Positions 45,830-57,750 are shown, counted from the stretch's first letter. The stretch: 64,000 bases of DNA from Stomoxys calcitrans (GCF_963082655.1 NC_081554.1:50656750-50720749), one strand, 5' to 3'. The notes: generated from the letters alone by a model not told the origin. Numbers and translations: made by a program.

Positions 45830-46385
45830 TAACTTAGTTTCCATTTGAATTCTATATGATATCGGGGTATCGGCCTATATCTGTTTGTGAACCTATCGGG
45901 GTAGGATTTGTTGAGAGTATTGGAGGACTCGAGTGTACTTCACGTATAAAATTTCCGACAAATCGGACAAAAACTAAAGCTTCTAAGTACCCATGAAGTC
46001 AAATCCGGCGATAGGTTCATATGGAGGCCATATACATATATTTATGAATCTCTCTGGGTTAGATTTGGAGGACAGAAGAGTACTTAACATTCCTAATTTC
46101 AGCCATATTTAATGAAAATTGAGACTTCTAGGGGCTCCGTAGATAGGTTTATGTAATTCGGATTTAACTTGGCACGCATGCTAGAATCCAGAGCAAAAGT
46201 CTTTGTGCAAAATTTCAGCCAGATTAGATGCAAATTAAGCCTTATAGGGGCTCCAGAACTAAAATCCTGGAATCGATTTTTGTGGGTGGTATTCCAGTTT
46301 CTGGCCGATTCGGAACATTCACGGCGCTGATGTTGGACGTCAGAACGGAAGTCCTTGTGCCAAATTTCAGCTGCCCCTATATATA
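45830..46385 (-). mobile_element. Family E subrepeats, minus orientation
   Basis: About three diverged subrepeats with 'GGTTCATATGGAGGCCATAT'-type sequence ('TGTGCAAAATTTCAGCCAGA', 'GAACGGAAGTCCTTGTGCCA'). It meets plus-oriented subrepeats of the same family at about 46386. Confidence 0.5.
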
Positions 46386-47150
46386 CAGACCCCGATGTTT
46401 TACTTCTTAAACCTTTAGAGGCCTAATTTTGGTCCGATTTGGCTGACATTTGGCACAAGGACTTCTGTCCGAGCATCCGAGGCCCTTATGATCCGAATCT
46501 GTCTATAAACTGATATAGTCCCCATATAAACCCATCCCCTGACTTAACTTCCGTAGCCCCTAGAGATCTCAATATTCGGATACCTCCAACATTCGTGCTG
46601 AGTATGATCCGAATCGCTCTATAAACTGATATAGCCTTCATATAAACCGTTCCCCTGGTTTTACTACTTAAACTCCTGGAGGCCTCAATTTTCATCCATT
46701 TTGGTTGCCATTTGGCACTAGGACTTCTGTTTGGACTTCCAATATCTGTGCGAGAAGGAGCATCGGTCTATAAGCTGTTATAGTCCCCATACAAACCGAT
46801 CCCCGGATTTGACTCCATGAGCCCCTAAGGACTAGATTTTCATTTGATATGGCTGAAATTTGGGCCAAGGACTTCTGTTCTGACTTCCAACTTCCGTGCC
46901 GAGTATGATACAAATCGGTGTATAAACTGATATAGGGCCTATATAAACCCATCCCCGGATTTTACCTCCTGATCCCCTAGAGGTGTAAATTTTCGTCCGA
47001 TTTGGCAGAACTTCGGCACAAGGACTTTGGTTCAAACATCCAACATCCGTGCCAAGTATGATCTAAATGTGTCTATAAACTGATATAGGCCCCATAAAAA
47101 CCCATTCCCTGATTAAACTCCCTGACCCCCTAGAGGTCTTAATTTTCTTC
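46386..47150 (+). mobile_element. Family E subrepeats, plus orientation
   Basis: Four subrepeats ('GATATAGTCCCCATATAAAC', 'TTTGGCACAAGGACTTCTG') in opposite orientation to 45830-46385, so the two form an imperfect inverted repeat centred on about 46386. No head or tail. Confidence 0.5.
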
Positions 47151-47154
47151 CGAT

Positions 47155-48852
47155 TTGGAAAGCTATTGATTTTGAACCAAATCGGTGCAGATTTAGATAT
47201 AACGCCGCAATTTTGATCGGATCTTCACCAACTTTGGCATGAGGTGTTTTATCTGACGTCCTTATATGTGTGCAAAATTTCATTAAAATCGGTTCAGATT
47301 TGGATATAGCTTCCATATATATCTTTCATCCGATATGGCATTTTAAGGCTGTAGAAGTCACAATTTTGGTCAGATCTTTACAGAATTTAGCATGAAGCGT
47401 TTTATTTGACATCCTCATATGTGTGCAAAATTTCATTAAAATCGGTTCAGATTTAGACATAGCTCCCATATATATCTTTCATCCGATATGGCATTTTAAG
47501 GCTGTAGAAGTCACAGTTTTGATCCGATCTCTACAAAACTAAGCACGACATGTTTTATTTAACATCTCAGTTTGTCTGTTATTAAAATCGGTTCAGATTT
47601 AGATATAGCTGGCATATATATCTTTCATCCGATATGGCATTTTAAGGCTGTAGAAGTCACAATTTTAGTCAAATCTTTACAAAATTTAGCGTGAAGCGTT
47701 TTTAAGAACCTCCTCATACGTGTGCGAAATTCCATTAAAATCGGTTCAGATATAGATATAGCTCCCATATATATCTTTCATCCGATATGGCATTTTAAGG
47801 CTGTAGAAGTCACAATTTTAGTCAAATCTTTACAAAATTTAGCGTGAAGCGTTTTTAAGAACCTCCTCATACGTGTGCGAAATTCCATTAAAATCGGTTC
47901 AGATATAGATAAAGCTCCCATATATATCTTTCATCCGATATGGCATTTTAAGGCTGTAGAAGCCACAATTTTAGTCAGATCTTTACAAAATTTAGCGTGA
48001 AGCGTTTTATTTGACATCCTCATATGTGTGCAAAATTTCATTAAAATCGGTTCAGATATAGATAAAGCTCCCATATATATCTTTCATCCGATATGGCCTT
48101 TTAAGGCTGCAGAAGTCACAGTTTTGATCCGATCTCTACAAAACTAAGCACGACATGTTTTATTTAACATCTCAGTTTGTCTGTTATTAAAATCGGTTCA
48201 GATTTAGATATAGCTGGCATATATATCTTTCACCCGATATGGCCTTTTAAGGCTGTAGAAGCCACAATTTTAGTCAGATCTTTGCAAAATTTTGCATGAA
48301 GCGTTTTATTTGACATCCTCATATGTGTGCAAAATTTCATTAAAATCGGTTCAGATCAAGATATAGCTCCCATATATATCTTTCATCCGATATGGCATTT
48401 TAAGGCTGTAGAAGTTACAGTTTTGATGCGATCTCTACGAAATTCAGTACGACATATTTTATATAACGTCTTAGAACGTCCGCAAAGTTTCTATAAATTC
48501 GGTTCAGATTTAGATATATATCCTATATATATCTTTCAGCCGATATGGCCTTTAAGGCTGTGGAAGGCACAGTTTTTGTCCGATCTTTACAAAATTTTGT
48601 AAAAGATGTTTTATTTGATGTCTTAATACGTGTGCAAAATTTCATTAAAATCGGTTCAGATTTAAATGTAGCTCCCATATATATCTTTCATCCGATATGT
48701 GGTTCTATTCAACCTTTCAATAGATATACAAAATAAAAGTCTGACTAGATTACAACATGGGTTTCATGTATAGAGAGTAGTTTGTATTCTCGATGGTGTA
48801 GGGTATTATACAGTCGGCACCGCCCGACTTTTTCCCTTCCTTATTGGTTTTT
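47155..48852 (+). mobile_element. DINE-1-like family C, head-truncated, long
   Basis: About ten subrepeats of 150-160 bp ('CATATATATCTTTCATCCGA', 'TATGGCATTTTAAGGCTGTA', 'AAAATCGGTTCAGATTTAGA'). The tail is intact: 'GTGTAGGGTATTATACAGTC', the hairpin GTCGGCACCGCCCGAC and 'CCTTCCTTATTGGTTTT'. Neighbouring subrepeats at 47680-47830 and 47830-47990 are almost identical, showing recent expansion. Confidence 0.75.
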
Positions 48853-50092
48853 CTGAAATAATTGTTTAACTTGCAAACATCAAGAATTTATTACTGCAGT
48901 AAGTGCAATCAACGTTTCATTCAATACCATTTTTTGTTGCCTTGTTGTAACTACAACCTCGTTGCATGTAAAATTATGTAAATTTACCATTTTACAACAC
49001 ATTTACTTTGATTTGGCCTCCCTCATCTAGTTCAACGGTAACAGAGGACTTGCTCTTTTCATTCAACCGCACAACCGATGACAAAGCATTTGAGCCATCC
49101 TACTCCATGAACTACTGCATGAATTTGCCTGCCAATAAGGACAGTTTGAACAAAAAAAAATATGAAAAACATCAACAAAAATCCAATTTACATAAATAAT
49201 AAAATTGTAAACACACTCCCGATACCATACAGCTTCAATAGAAGCTGAAATTTTTTTCCTGTGAAAAATGGTATGACGAAAAAAATTCAAAAAAAAAAAA
49301 GTACATCAGAACCTGCCATAAACTAGGCTTGAACCAGCATTGGACTTGGACTGTTGGAGGCAGTTGACATCTCGGAAAAAAATTAGTTTTTTGACTGCAA
49401 TTAATGGCAACTGTTGTTGAGACCATTTGCTGCTGTTACTTACTAACATTATGTTTTGCTGTTGCTGATGTTGTTGAAGCAACAAATGCACCAGCAGCAG
49501 GTTGAACATTTGTCCTTTTTTTTGCCAATTTGATTTATTTACTATTTATTTATTGTTGCAGAGCATGGCGGTGCTTTTTGTTTTTGTCTCTGTTGTATGA
49601 TAATTTATTTATGCCATTTAATTGGCTTCGTATCTTTTGTTATTTTTGTAACATGTTTGTAACAGAAGTCAACTTGAAATGTTTAAATATTTATGCGAAC
49701 AAATTGTTGTTAAATGACATTGCAAGTGCTCAACATTTAATATGCCACATGTATGAGTATGAGCACATGCAAATGTTAGTTAATTATGAGTGCCTGTCAT
49801 ATATGGGAATATTTAATTTTTTCGTAATTAATTTAAATTTTTTTTTAATTATTCTTTATGTTAATTCTACTCGCAACAAAACGGGTAGATCGAGTTAATC
49901 GATTAGAAGAATATTTTATGAAAAAAAAATTGCCATTCGAGAGTTTTAGAAAAGAAACTGGTAGCAGATATAGCACCATTAACAGGCGTTTTAATTGTTT
50001 GGTATCGCCTATACTCAGTACCGCCCTGGGTAATCCATAACCGAATAAACGAGCTAACCTATGGGGAATGTAATTAGAAGTGATACATGGAA
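48853..50092. other. Unassigned low-repeat sequence
   Basis: No transposon recognised. A short CAG/CTG-rich stretch (49425-49500) would read as glutamine/leucine runs on the minus strand (LLLVHLLLQQHQQQQ), but the frame is short. It could be host non-coding DNA. Confidence 0.45.
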
Positions 50093-50365
50093 GCCAACGT
50101 AGCGCAGAGGTTAGCATATCCGCCTATAACGCTAAATCGCATTTTCAGGGTGGTTTTCCCCTCCTAATGCTGGCAACATTTGTGAGGTACTATGTCATGT
50201 AAAACTTCTCTCCAAAGAGGTGTCGCACTGCGGCACGTCGTTCGGACTCGGCTATAAAAGGAGGGCCCCTTATCATTGAGCTTAAACTTGAATCGGACTG
50301 CACTCATAAAATATGTGAGAAGTTTGCCCCTGTTCCTTAGTGGAATTTTCCTTAGTGGAATGTTA
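50093..50365 (+). mobile_element. tRNA-derived SINE with deleted B box
   Basis: Head 'GCCAACGTAGCGCAGAGGTT' with a perfect A-box pattern TAGCGCAGAGG, then 'GCATATCCGCCTATAACGCT', but the B box and following bases are deleted (to 'AAATCGCATTTTCAGGGTGG'). Body and 3' end as elsewhere, with the end 'CCTTAGTGGAAT' duplicated. Confidence 0.8.
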
Positions 50366-50584
50366 TACTCAAAGAAAAAAAGTTGGCTGAAAATAGCAAA
50401 CACTGTCTGCTGAATATTAGTAGTTGATTTTGCTGCTATTGTAGCAGTAGTTCTGCTATTACAGCCGAAGTAATGCAATTTCAGAGCAGCAGACTTACTG
50501 CTGAAAAGTCTGTTGTTTGCTGAAAATGACTGCTGTTTAATTATGACGGCGATGTTGGATGCAAACAAGCACAAAGCGTTAAGT
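50366..50584. repeat. CTG/CAG-rich hairpin-prone stretch
   Basis: 'GCTGAAAATAGCAAACACTG', 'TTTGCTGCTATTGTAGCAGT', 'CAGAGCAGCAGACTTACTGC' and 'GTTTGCTGAAAATGACTGCT' are made of a few words (GCTGAAA, GCAGCAGA, CTGCTATT) that occur in both orientations, so the stretch can form several stems. Family unknown. Confidence 0.5.
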
Positions 50585-52529
50585 TCGGCCGGTTCGGCCG
50601 GTTCGAACTTTGTATACCCACTACCTCGAGTATATATTGGGTTGCCCAAAAAGTAATTGCGGATTTTTTAAAAGAAAGTAAATGCATTTTTAATAAAACT
50701 TAGAATGAACTTTAATCAAATATACTTTTTTTATACTTTTTTTCTAAAGCAAGCTAAAAGTAACAGCTGATAACTGACAGAAGAAAGAATGCAATAACAG
50801 AGTCACAAGCTGTGAAAAAATTTGTCAACGCCGACTATATGAAAAATTCGCAATTACTTTTTGGGCAACCCAATATGTAAACCACTTTTTGTCATAAACC
50901 GGATGCAAAGTGCATAATCTATGCCCCCATAGCAGCTTTATCGAAATATGGTTCGATTAGGACCAAATATGGTCCGATTTGGAACAAATATGGTTCGATT
51001 TGGACCAAATATGGTCCTATTTGAACCAAATATGGTCCGATTTGGATCACCGATATTGATAGGTCTAATAAGTACAAGTCATTGTTTAATTTTGTAGAAC
51101 AAAATCTTGGTCTTTGTGGTAGCCATATGCAAATAAAGACCGATCTGAACCATAAACGACACGGATGTCGAAAAGCCTAACATAAGTAATGTGACAAATT
51201 TCTGCGAAATCGGATTATAAATGTAAATTTTATGGGGCCAAGACTTTAAATCGAGAGATATGTCCATATGGCAGCTATATCCAAATCTAAACCGATCAAG
51301 GCCAAATTGAAGAGGGATGTCGAAGGGCCTATCACAACTCACTGTCCCAAATTTTGGCAATATCGGACAATAAATACGCCTCTTATGGGCCCAAAACCTT
51401 AATTCGAGAGATCGGTCTATATGGTAGCTATAACCAAATCTGGACCGATCTGGGGCAAATTGAAGAAGTATGTCGAAGGGCCTAACACAACTCACTGTCC
51501 AAATTTTGGCAAAATCGGACAATAAATGCGCCTTTTATGGGCCCAAAACCTTAAATCGAAAGATCGGTCTATATGGCAGCTATATCCAAATCTGAACAAA
51601 TCTAAGCCAAATCGAAGGGGATGGCCTAACACAACTCACTGTGCCAAATTTCGGCGACATCGGACAATAAATACGCTTTTTATGGGCCCAAGACCTTAAT
51701 TCGAGAGATCGGTCTATATGGTAGCTATAACCAAATCTGGACCGATTTGGGCCATATTCCAGGAAGATATGGAGGGGCCTGACAAAAATCATTGATCCAA
51801 ATTTTGGCAAAATCGGGCTATAAATGCGCCTTTTATGAACCCAAAAGCTTAAATCGACAGATCGGTCTATATGGCAGCTGTATTCAAATCTGAACCAATT
51901 TAGGCCAAATCGAAAAGGGATTTCGAAGGGCCTTAGCAGAACTCACTGTCCCAAATTTCGTCGAAATCGGACAATAAGTGCGCCTTTTATGGGCCCAAAA
52001 CCTTAATTCAAGAGATCGGTCTATATGGCAGCTATATTCAAATCTGAACCAATTTGGGCAAAATCGAAAAGGGATTTCGAAGGGCCTTAGCAGAACTCAC
52101 TGTCCCAAATTTCTACGAAATCGGACAATAAACGCATCTTTTATGGGCCTAAAACCTTAAATCGAGAGATCGGTCTATATGGTAGCTATATCGAAATCTG
52201 GACCGATCTGAGCCAAATTAAAAAAGGATATTGACTGCCCTAATACAACTCACTGTCCCAAATTTTGGCAAAATCGGACAATAAATGCGCCTTTTATGGG
52301 CCCAAAACCTTAAGTCGAGAGATCGGTCTATATGGCAGCATTATCCAAATCTGGACCGATCTGGGCCACATTGAAGAAAGGTATGGAAGGGCCTAACACA
52401 ACTCACAGACCCAAATTTAAGCAAAATACGATAATAAATGTGGCTTTTATGTGCCTAAGACCTTAAATCGGCGGATCGGTCTATATGGGGGCTATGTCAA
52501 GATACAGTCCGATATAGCCCATCGTCGAA
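50585..52529 (-). mobile_element. DINE-1-like family B, with tail and inserted MITE
   Basis: On the minus strand the 3' end is at the low coordinate: 'GAGGTAGTGGGTATACAAAG' and a GC-rich stem TTCGAACCGGCCGAA followed by CCGGCCGAACTTAAC. About nine subrepeats of about 165 bp ('GATATAGCTGCCATATAGAC', 'CATAAAAGGCGCATTTATTG', 'GGGACAGTGAGTTGTGTTAG') extend to about 52500. A 237-bp MITE interrupts it near the tail (50637-50873). The head is missing. Confidence 0.75.
50637..50873 (+). mobile_element. Mariner-type MITE, 237 bp (copy 3)
   Basis: Inserted in the tail of the family B element; flanked by TA (50635-50636 and 50874-50875). Joining its flanks restores 'CCTCGAGTATATGTAAACC', close to the uninterrupted relative at 58311-58330. 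Confidence 0.9.
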
Positions 52530-53088
52530 CTTAACCTGCGTATAGACAAAAGAAGGATCTGTGCAAAGATTTATCGGACGTTATCTCGTGGAGGCCAAAG
52601 ATGTCTTCCTTCTCTATGTTCTGATTAAAATCTACCAGAATGATTTTAATATCATGGGCGGGGCAGCGATCATATTCTCTCTCTAGGCGCTGGTACAAAA
52701 TATCCTTGGTCTGTAAGTCCTTCTCTTCTTTCGGGGCATGGGCACAAATAAGGCTGATGTTGAAGACTTTGGCTTTTATGCGGATTGTGGCTAGCCTCTC
52801 ATTCACCGGAGTAAAGTTTGTGACAAGGTGTTTCAGTCTCCGACTAACCACAAATCCACAGCCAAATTCATGCCTCGTGTTATGACAGCTATAGTATAGT
52901 TCGTCACAGTTTGGTGTTTTGAAGTGACGCCGTTACCGGTCCATCGCACTTCCTGTAAGGCGGTAATATCTGCCTTGTACTTCTCCAATACATCCGCCTG
53001 TGCGTATACTGCAGCTTCTTGATAAAGGGTCCGGACATTCCATTCCGGACATTCGTTTGGGTGGAACGTCAGCGTTTGTGCGGTCCGT
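52530..53088 (-). pseudogene. LINE apurinic-type endonuclease domain, broken (RTE/Craw-like)
   Basis: Minus strand from about 53060: VRTLYQEAAVYAQADVLEKY, KADITALQEVRWTG (with the catalytic Glu of LQE.RW), a segment with MNLAVDLWLV, then the open part 52851-52531: VSRRLKHLVTNFTPVNERLA, TIRIKAKVFNISLICAHAP, EEKDLQTKD, LEREYDRCPAHDIKII, LVDFNQNIEKED. The catalytic GDFN motif reads VDFN. This domain nicks the target DNA for reverse transcription. Frameshifts separate the pieces, and the reverse transcriptase part is absent here. Confidence 0.85.
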
Positions 53089-53089
53089 T

Positions 53090-53442
53090 TTTATACCGTC
53101 CACCATAGAATGGGGGCATACTAAGTTCGTCATTCTGTTTGTAATACCTCGAAATATGTGTCTAAGACCCCATAAAGTCTTGACATTCTAAGTCGATCTA
53201 GCCATGTCCGTCCGTCTTTCTGTCGAAAGCACGTTAACTTTCCAAGGAGTAAAGCTAGCCGCTTGAAATTGTGCATAAATACTTTATATTAGTGTAGGTC
53301 GGTTGGGATTGTAAATGAGCCAAATCATTCCATGTTGTGATAAAGCTGCCATATAAACAGATCTTGGGTTTTGACTTCTTTAGCCTCTAGAGGGCGCAAT
53401 TCTCGTTCGATTTGACTGAAATTTTGCAACTGCGCTTAGTAT
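53090..53442 (+). mobile_element. DINE-1-like family A, outer copy, part 1 (head)
   Basis: Head 'TTATACCGTCCACCATAGAA', 'GGGGGCATACTAAGTTCGTC', 'GACCCCATAAAGTCTTGACA', 'GTCGATCTAGCCATGTCCGT' and the first subrepeat. A family D piece (53443-53999) follows, then the copy resumes. Confidence 0.75.
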
Positions 53443-53999
53443 GGCCTATGTTTCCTTCCACACCAACAATATGCGAAAATTTCGAGAAAATCGGTTCTGC
53501 CCTTTTTCTGTCTCTACGGAACGAACAAACCGAGTCCCATATATCCGTAATTGACTAATGTGCCCATTTTGTGGTGGTGGCCCCCTATACTTCAACATGA
53601 ATTTGTATGCCAGATTCGTTATCTACTCCCGCATACTTTTCATTTGATACCAATATTGTCCTTATCGGTCCACTTTTGATTTTGGGTGGTGTTTTTGGGG
53701 TAACGGTGGAGGGTCCGCCTCCTTCCGTTATCAATAAATTATAAGGCCTATTCCTACTTCCTGACCATATTCGTAATCTACTCCCGAATATCTTTAATTT
53801 GAGTCCCACATTGTCATGATCGTCAAATAAACCAAATTTAGTGAGTTTTGAGGCTGGGGCGGCCCCCCGGTTACGTGGACCCACGTTTTGTTATGAAATT
53901 CGTACTCTACTCCTGAATAACTTTCGTTTGAATCCCATATTGTCCCGATCGGTCCTCTTATATTTTTGGGTAGTACTTTTGGTGTAAAGGGGAGGGATT
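53443..53999 (+). mobile_element. Family D piece inside family A element
   Basis: D units ('CTTTCATTTGATACCAATAT', 'GGTGGAGGGTCCGCCTCCTT') with the 'TTCCGTAGAGACAG' type block at its start. About 35 bases of the host element ('GATTTGACTGAAATTTTGCA', 'CTGCGCTTAGTAT') occur on both sides (53408-53442 and 54007-54041), like a long target duplication or a recombination scar. Confidence 0.65.
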
Positions 54000-54550
54000 C
54001 TAGTCCGATTTGACTGAAATTTCGCAACTGCGCTTATTATAGTTCAAATCGGTTCATGTTTTGACATATCTGCCATATAAACCGATCTTGGGTCTTGACT
54101 TCTTGAGCCTCTAGATGGCGCAATTTTCATCCGATTTGACTGTAATTTTGCGCGCAGTGTTTTGTTATGACTTCCAACAACTGTTCTAAGTACGGTTAAA
54201 ATCGGTTCATGTTTTGATATAGCTGCCATATAAACCGATCTGGAATCTTGGCTTTTTGACTGAAATTTTGCACGTAGTGTTTTGTTATGACTTTTAATAA
54301 CTGTGCGAAGTATGGCGCAAATCGGTACACAACCTGCCATATAAACCGATCTGGGATCTTGACCTTTTGAGCCTCTAGAGCGCGCAATTCTCATCTGATT
54401 TGGAAGAAATTTTGTTTCTCTCATGACCTTCAACATATGTGTCTAATATGGTCTGAATCGATCAATAGCTTGATACAGCTCCCATATAAACCTTTCTCCC
54501 GATTTTGCTTCTTGAGTCCCTACAAGGCGCAATTTTTATCCGAATGAACT
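54000..54550 (+). mobile_element. DINE-1-like family A, outer copy, part 2
   Basis: Subrepeats of family A continue (GCTGCCATATAAACCGATCT, GAGCCTCTAGATGGCGCAAT) up to 'ATTTTTATCCGAATGAACT', where the MITE begins. The element's 3' end lies beyond the nested insertions at 56263-56471. Confidence 0.8.
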
Positions 54551-54604
54551 TTGGGTTGCCCAAAAAGTAATTGCGGATTTTTTAAAAGAAAGTGAATGCA
54601 TTTT
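54551..54604 (+). mobile_element. Mariner-type MITE (copy 4), left part
   Basis: The first 54 bases of the 237-bp MITE, up to 'GAATGCATTTT'. The rest is at 56081-56262. Its left TA is lost, apparently with a few bases of the host element, since uninterrupted copies read GGACTGAAATATTACAC here. Confidence 0.9.
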
Positions 54605-56080
54605 ATACCCTCCACCATAAGATGGGGGGTATACTAATTTCGTCATTCTGTTTGTAACTACTCGAAATATTCATCTGAGACCCCATAAAGTATATATATT
54701 CTTGATCGTCGTGACATTTTATGTCGATCTAGCCATGTCCGTCCGTCTGTCCGTCCGTCCGTCCGTCTGTCTGTCGAAAGCACGCTAACTTCCGAAGGAG
54801 TAAAGCTAGCCGCTTGAAATTTTGCACAAATACTTCTTATTAGTGTAGGTCGGTTGGTATTGTAAATGGGCCATATCGGTCCATGTTTTGATATAGCTGC
54901 CATATAAACCGATCTTGGGTCTTGACTTCTTGAGCCTCTAGAGTGTCCATTTCTTATCCGATTGGGATGAAATTTTGCATGACGTGTTTTGTTATGATAT
55001 CCAACAACTGTGCCAAGTATGGTTCAAATCGGTCCTTAACCTGATATAGCTGCCATATAAACCGATCTTGGGTCTTGACATCTTGAGCCTCTAGAAGGCG
55101 CAATTCTTATCCGATTGGAATGAAATTTTGCACGTCGTGTTTCGTTATTATATCCAACAACTGTGCCAAGTATGGTTGAAGTCGGTCCATAACTTGATAT
55201 AGCTGCCATATAAACCGATCTTGGGTCTTGACTTCTTGAGCCTCTAGAGTGCGCAATTCTTATCCGATTAAAATGAAATTTTGCACGACGTGTTTTGTTA
55301 TTATATCCAACAACTGTGCCAAGTATGGTTCAAATCGGTCCATAACCAGATATAGCTGCCATATAAACCGATCTTGGGTCTTGACTTCTTGAGCCTCTAG
55401 AGTGCGCCATTCTCATCCGATTGAAATGAAATTTTGCACGAAATATTTCGTAATGATATCCAATAACTGTGCCAAGTATGGTTGAAATCGGTCCATAACC
55501 TGATATAGCTGTCATATAAACAGATCTGGGGATTTGACTTCTTGAGCTTCTAGAGGCCGCAATTCCTATCCGATTTGGCTGAAATTTTGCATGACGTATT
55601 TTATTTTTACTTTCAACAACTGTGTCAAATAAGGTTCAAATCGGTTCATAACCTGATATAGCTGCCATATAAACCTATTTGGGATCTTGACTTCTTGAGC
55701 CTGTGGAGGTCGCAATTATTATCCGATATGCCTGAAATTTTGTACGACGGATCCTCTCATGACCATCAACAAACGGTCTGAATCGGTCTATAGCCCGATA
55801 CAGATCCCATATAAATCGCTCTCTCTATTTAACTTCGTGAGCCCCAATGGGCGCAATTCTTATACGAATTGGCTGAAATTTTACACAGGTCTCCAACATA
55901 TAATTTAATTGTGGTCCGAACCGGACCATATCTTTATATCGTTTTAATAGCAGAGCAACTCTTTTCTTATATCCTTTTTTGCCTAAGAAGAGATTCCGGG
56001 AAAAGAACTCGACAAATGCGATCCATGGTGGAGGGTATATAAGATTCGGCCCGGCCGAACTTAGCACGCTTTTACTTGTT
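54605..56080 (+). mobile_element. DINE-1-like family A element, complete, nested in a MITE
   Basis: About 1476 bp. Head ATACCCTCCACCATAAGATG, 'GACCCCATAAAGTATATATA', 'GTCGATCTAGCCATGTCCGT', a GTCC/GTCT run (54733-54775), seven or eight subrepeats of about 155 bp, then 'CATGGTGGAGGGTATATAAG', the hairpin TTCGGCCCGGCCGAA, and the end CTTAGCACGCTTTTACTTGTT. The interrupted MITE has four Ts on the left and one on the right, and uninterrupted MITEs have five, so the element fits exactly between two Ts with no duplication of target bases (its outermost one to three T's cannot be assigned). It encodes no protein. Best reference copy of family A in the window. Confidence 0.85.
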
Positions 56081-56262
56081 TAATAAAACATAGAATGAAC
56101 TTTAATCAAATATACTTTTTTGCACTTTTTTTCTAAAGCAAGATAAAAGTAACAGCTGATAACTGACAGAAGAAAGAATGCAATTACAGAGTCACAAGCT
56201 GTGAAAAAATTTGTCAACGCCGACTATATGAAAAATCCGCAATTACTTTTTGGGCAACCCAA
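56081..56262 (+). mobile_element. Mariner-type MITE (copy 4), right part
   Basis: Completes copy 4 ('TAATAAAACATAGAATGAAC' to 'GGGCAACCCAA'), followed by TA and the continuing outer family A element. Some small differences from the other copies (AAGATAAAAG for AAGCTAAAAG). Confidence 0.9.
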
Positions 56263-56471
56263 TATTACACAATGACTTCTACAACGTTCAGCATTCATTT
56301 GTGGTCCGAATCAGACCATAACTTGATACAGCTCCACTAACATAACAGTTCTGATTCATTATTCTTGGTTTGCCCTGAAAGAGATACCGCGCTAAGAACT
56401 CGACAAATGCGATCCATGGTGGAGGGTATATAAGATTCGGCCCGGCCGAACTTGGTACGCTCTTACTTGTT
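56263..56471 (+). mobile_element. DINE-1-like family A, outer copy, part 3 (tail)
   Basis: 'TATTACACAATGACTTCTAC', 'GACAAATGCGATCCATGGTG', 'GGAGGGTATATAAGATTCGG', hairpin TTCGGCCCGGCCGAA and 'CTCTTACTTGTTT'. Together with 53090-53442 and 54000-54550 this is one element of about 1.1 kb interrupted three deep. Confidence 0.85.
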
Positions 56472-57750
56472 TCCGCTCTTTTGTTTCTCGGAGTAATTGC
56501 AATTTCATGTGGTCGGGGAAGCTTAACTGAGGAATGTAATGAGAAGTGATATGCTTTTCACGAGTTTCTTAAGGGAAACTTGCATCTCACACTATCAACC
56601 TCGCTTCGTTTCTAGAGCCCCATCTCTATCATCAGCGCCATCTATTACTAACACAAGGGGGAGTAGTTGAATCACTAGACCTGGAAAATGTCACTATAAA
56701 GGTGAGATTGTTTTTCTTGAGTTTCTGTTAAGAAACAACGCACACAGATATCTTGGTTAGAGGTGGGTCTGGCGATGACACCCCTTTTCATCAGTGCCAA
56801 TTAGGACTAATTTCTAGTTGGAAGTACATACTTGTATATGTAAATTTTTACATTCTCTAAAATGAAAATCCAACATCAACCAATTATTTGCAATGTCAGT
56901 TTAAATGCCTGCAACAATACTTCAAATTGAGTTTTGCCGCATCACCAACTAAAAAAAAAAAAACACCACAATTTGTGTATGTAAATCTATTGACGTGTTT
57001 TTTAAATGCTTGCAGTTCTTGTCCTTTTAATGCCATCACATAGTAATTGACAATTTTATCTCAAATCTGTCAATGTGAAAGGTTTATTCTATTTGCCACA
57101 AATTGCATTTGTTGTAAACTCCTATCTTTGTTGCAACATGCCCAATATGTTATTTTATCATAAACGTTATTATTATAGCCCACCCTGTGACAATGGGTCC
57201 TTGACAAAAACGTTGAATTGTCATATTTTTGCTGTCTCCGATTCAAAACCCCTGGTTATATTTGTGTATGAGAAAGCCAACAAAATGAAACAGAATAGAA
57301 TGCAATTTTCGCTGAAATAGTTTGAAACGTATGCAAATTTTATTTTTGACATGTGTTTTCTGTGGTAACTTTTTACTGGCTACTGTCAAAATATTCAAAT
57401 TTTTGTACCAAACCGGGCTGACTGTTGTTGCAGCAGCCGTGTGTCTGTTGTATTTTTTGGAAACTTTTGGTGGATTTTTAATTGGCTGCATTTGTTGAGT
57501 GACAGGTACATGACATAAAAATATGACAAGCAAAGTGGTACAGTTTTTATCCTCACAATTTTCTGTCCGTATGATTTGTTAGCATAGAGAGTAGGTATAA
57601 TTTTGACATTGTCCAATCACATTTTTTTTGTGAAATAAGGAATGGAAAACCGTTTTTTTAATGGTTAAACAAATTGTAGAGCGTACAAGTGAGTGATTTC
57701 AACAAAGCTCAAATTAGAGAGAAAGACAACAAAGCAATTAAGGGTATATA
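56472..57750. other. Unassigned sequence
   Basis: No recognised repeat family or domain. Contains a 12-A run (56950-56962) and several T runs. Confidence 0.5.

Noticed and set aside
49306..49509. Glutamine-rich exon candidate (QQHQQQQ) on the minus strand
   Set aside because: The frame is 67 codons, CAG-like runs are common in fly non-coding DNA, and I see no convincing splice or conserved context.
49530..49898. 122-codon plus-strand frame
   Set aside because: Highly AT-rich with F/L/I-rich composition expected by chance; no domain, no supporting neighbour.
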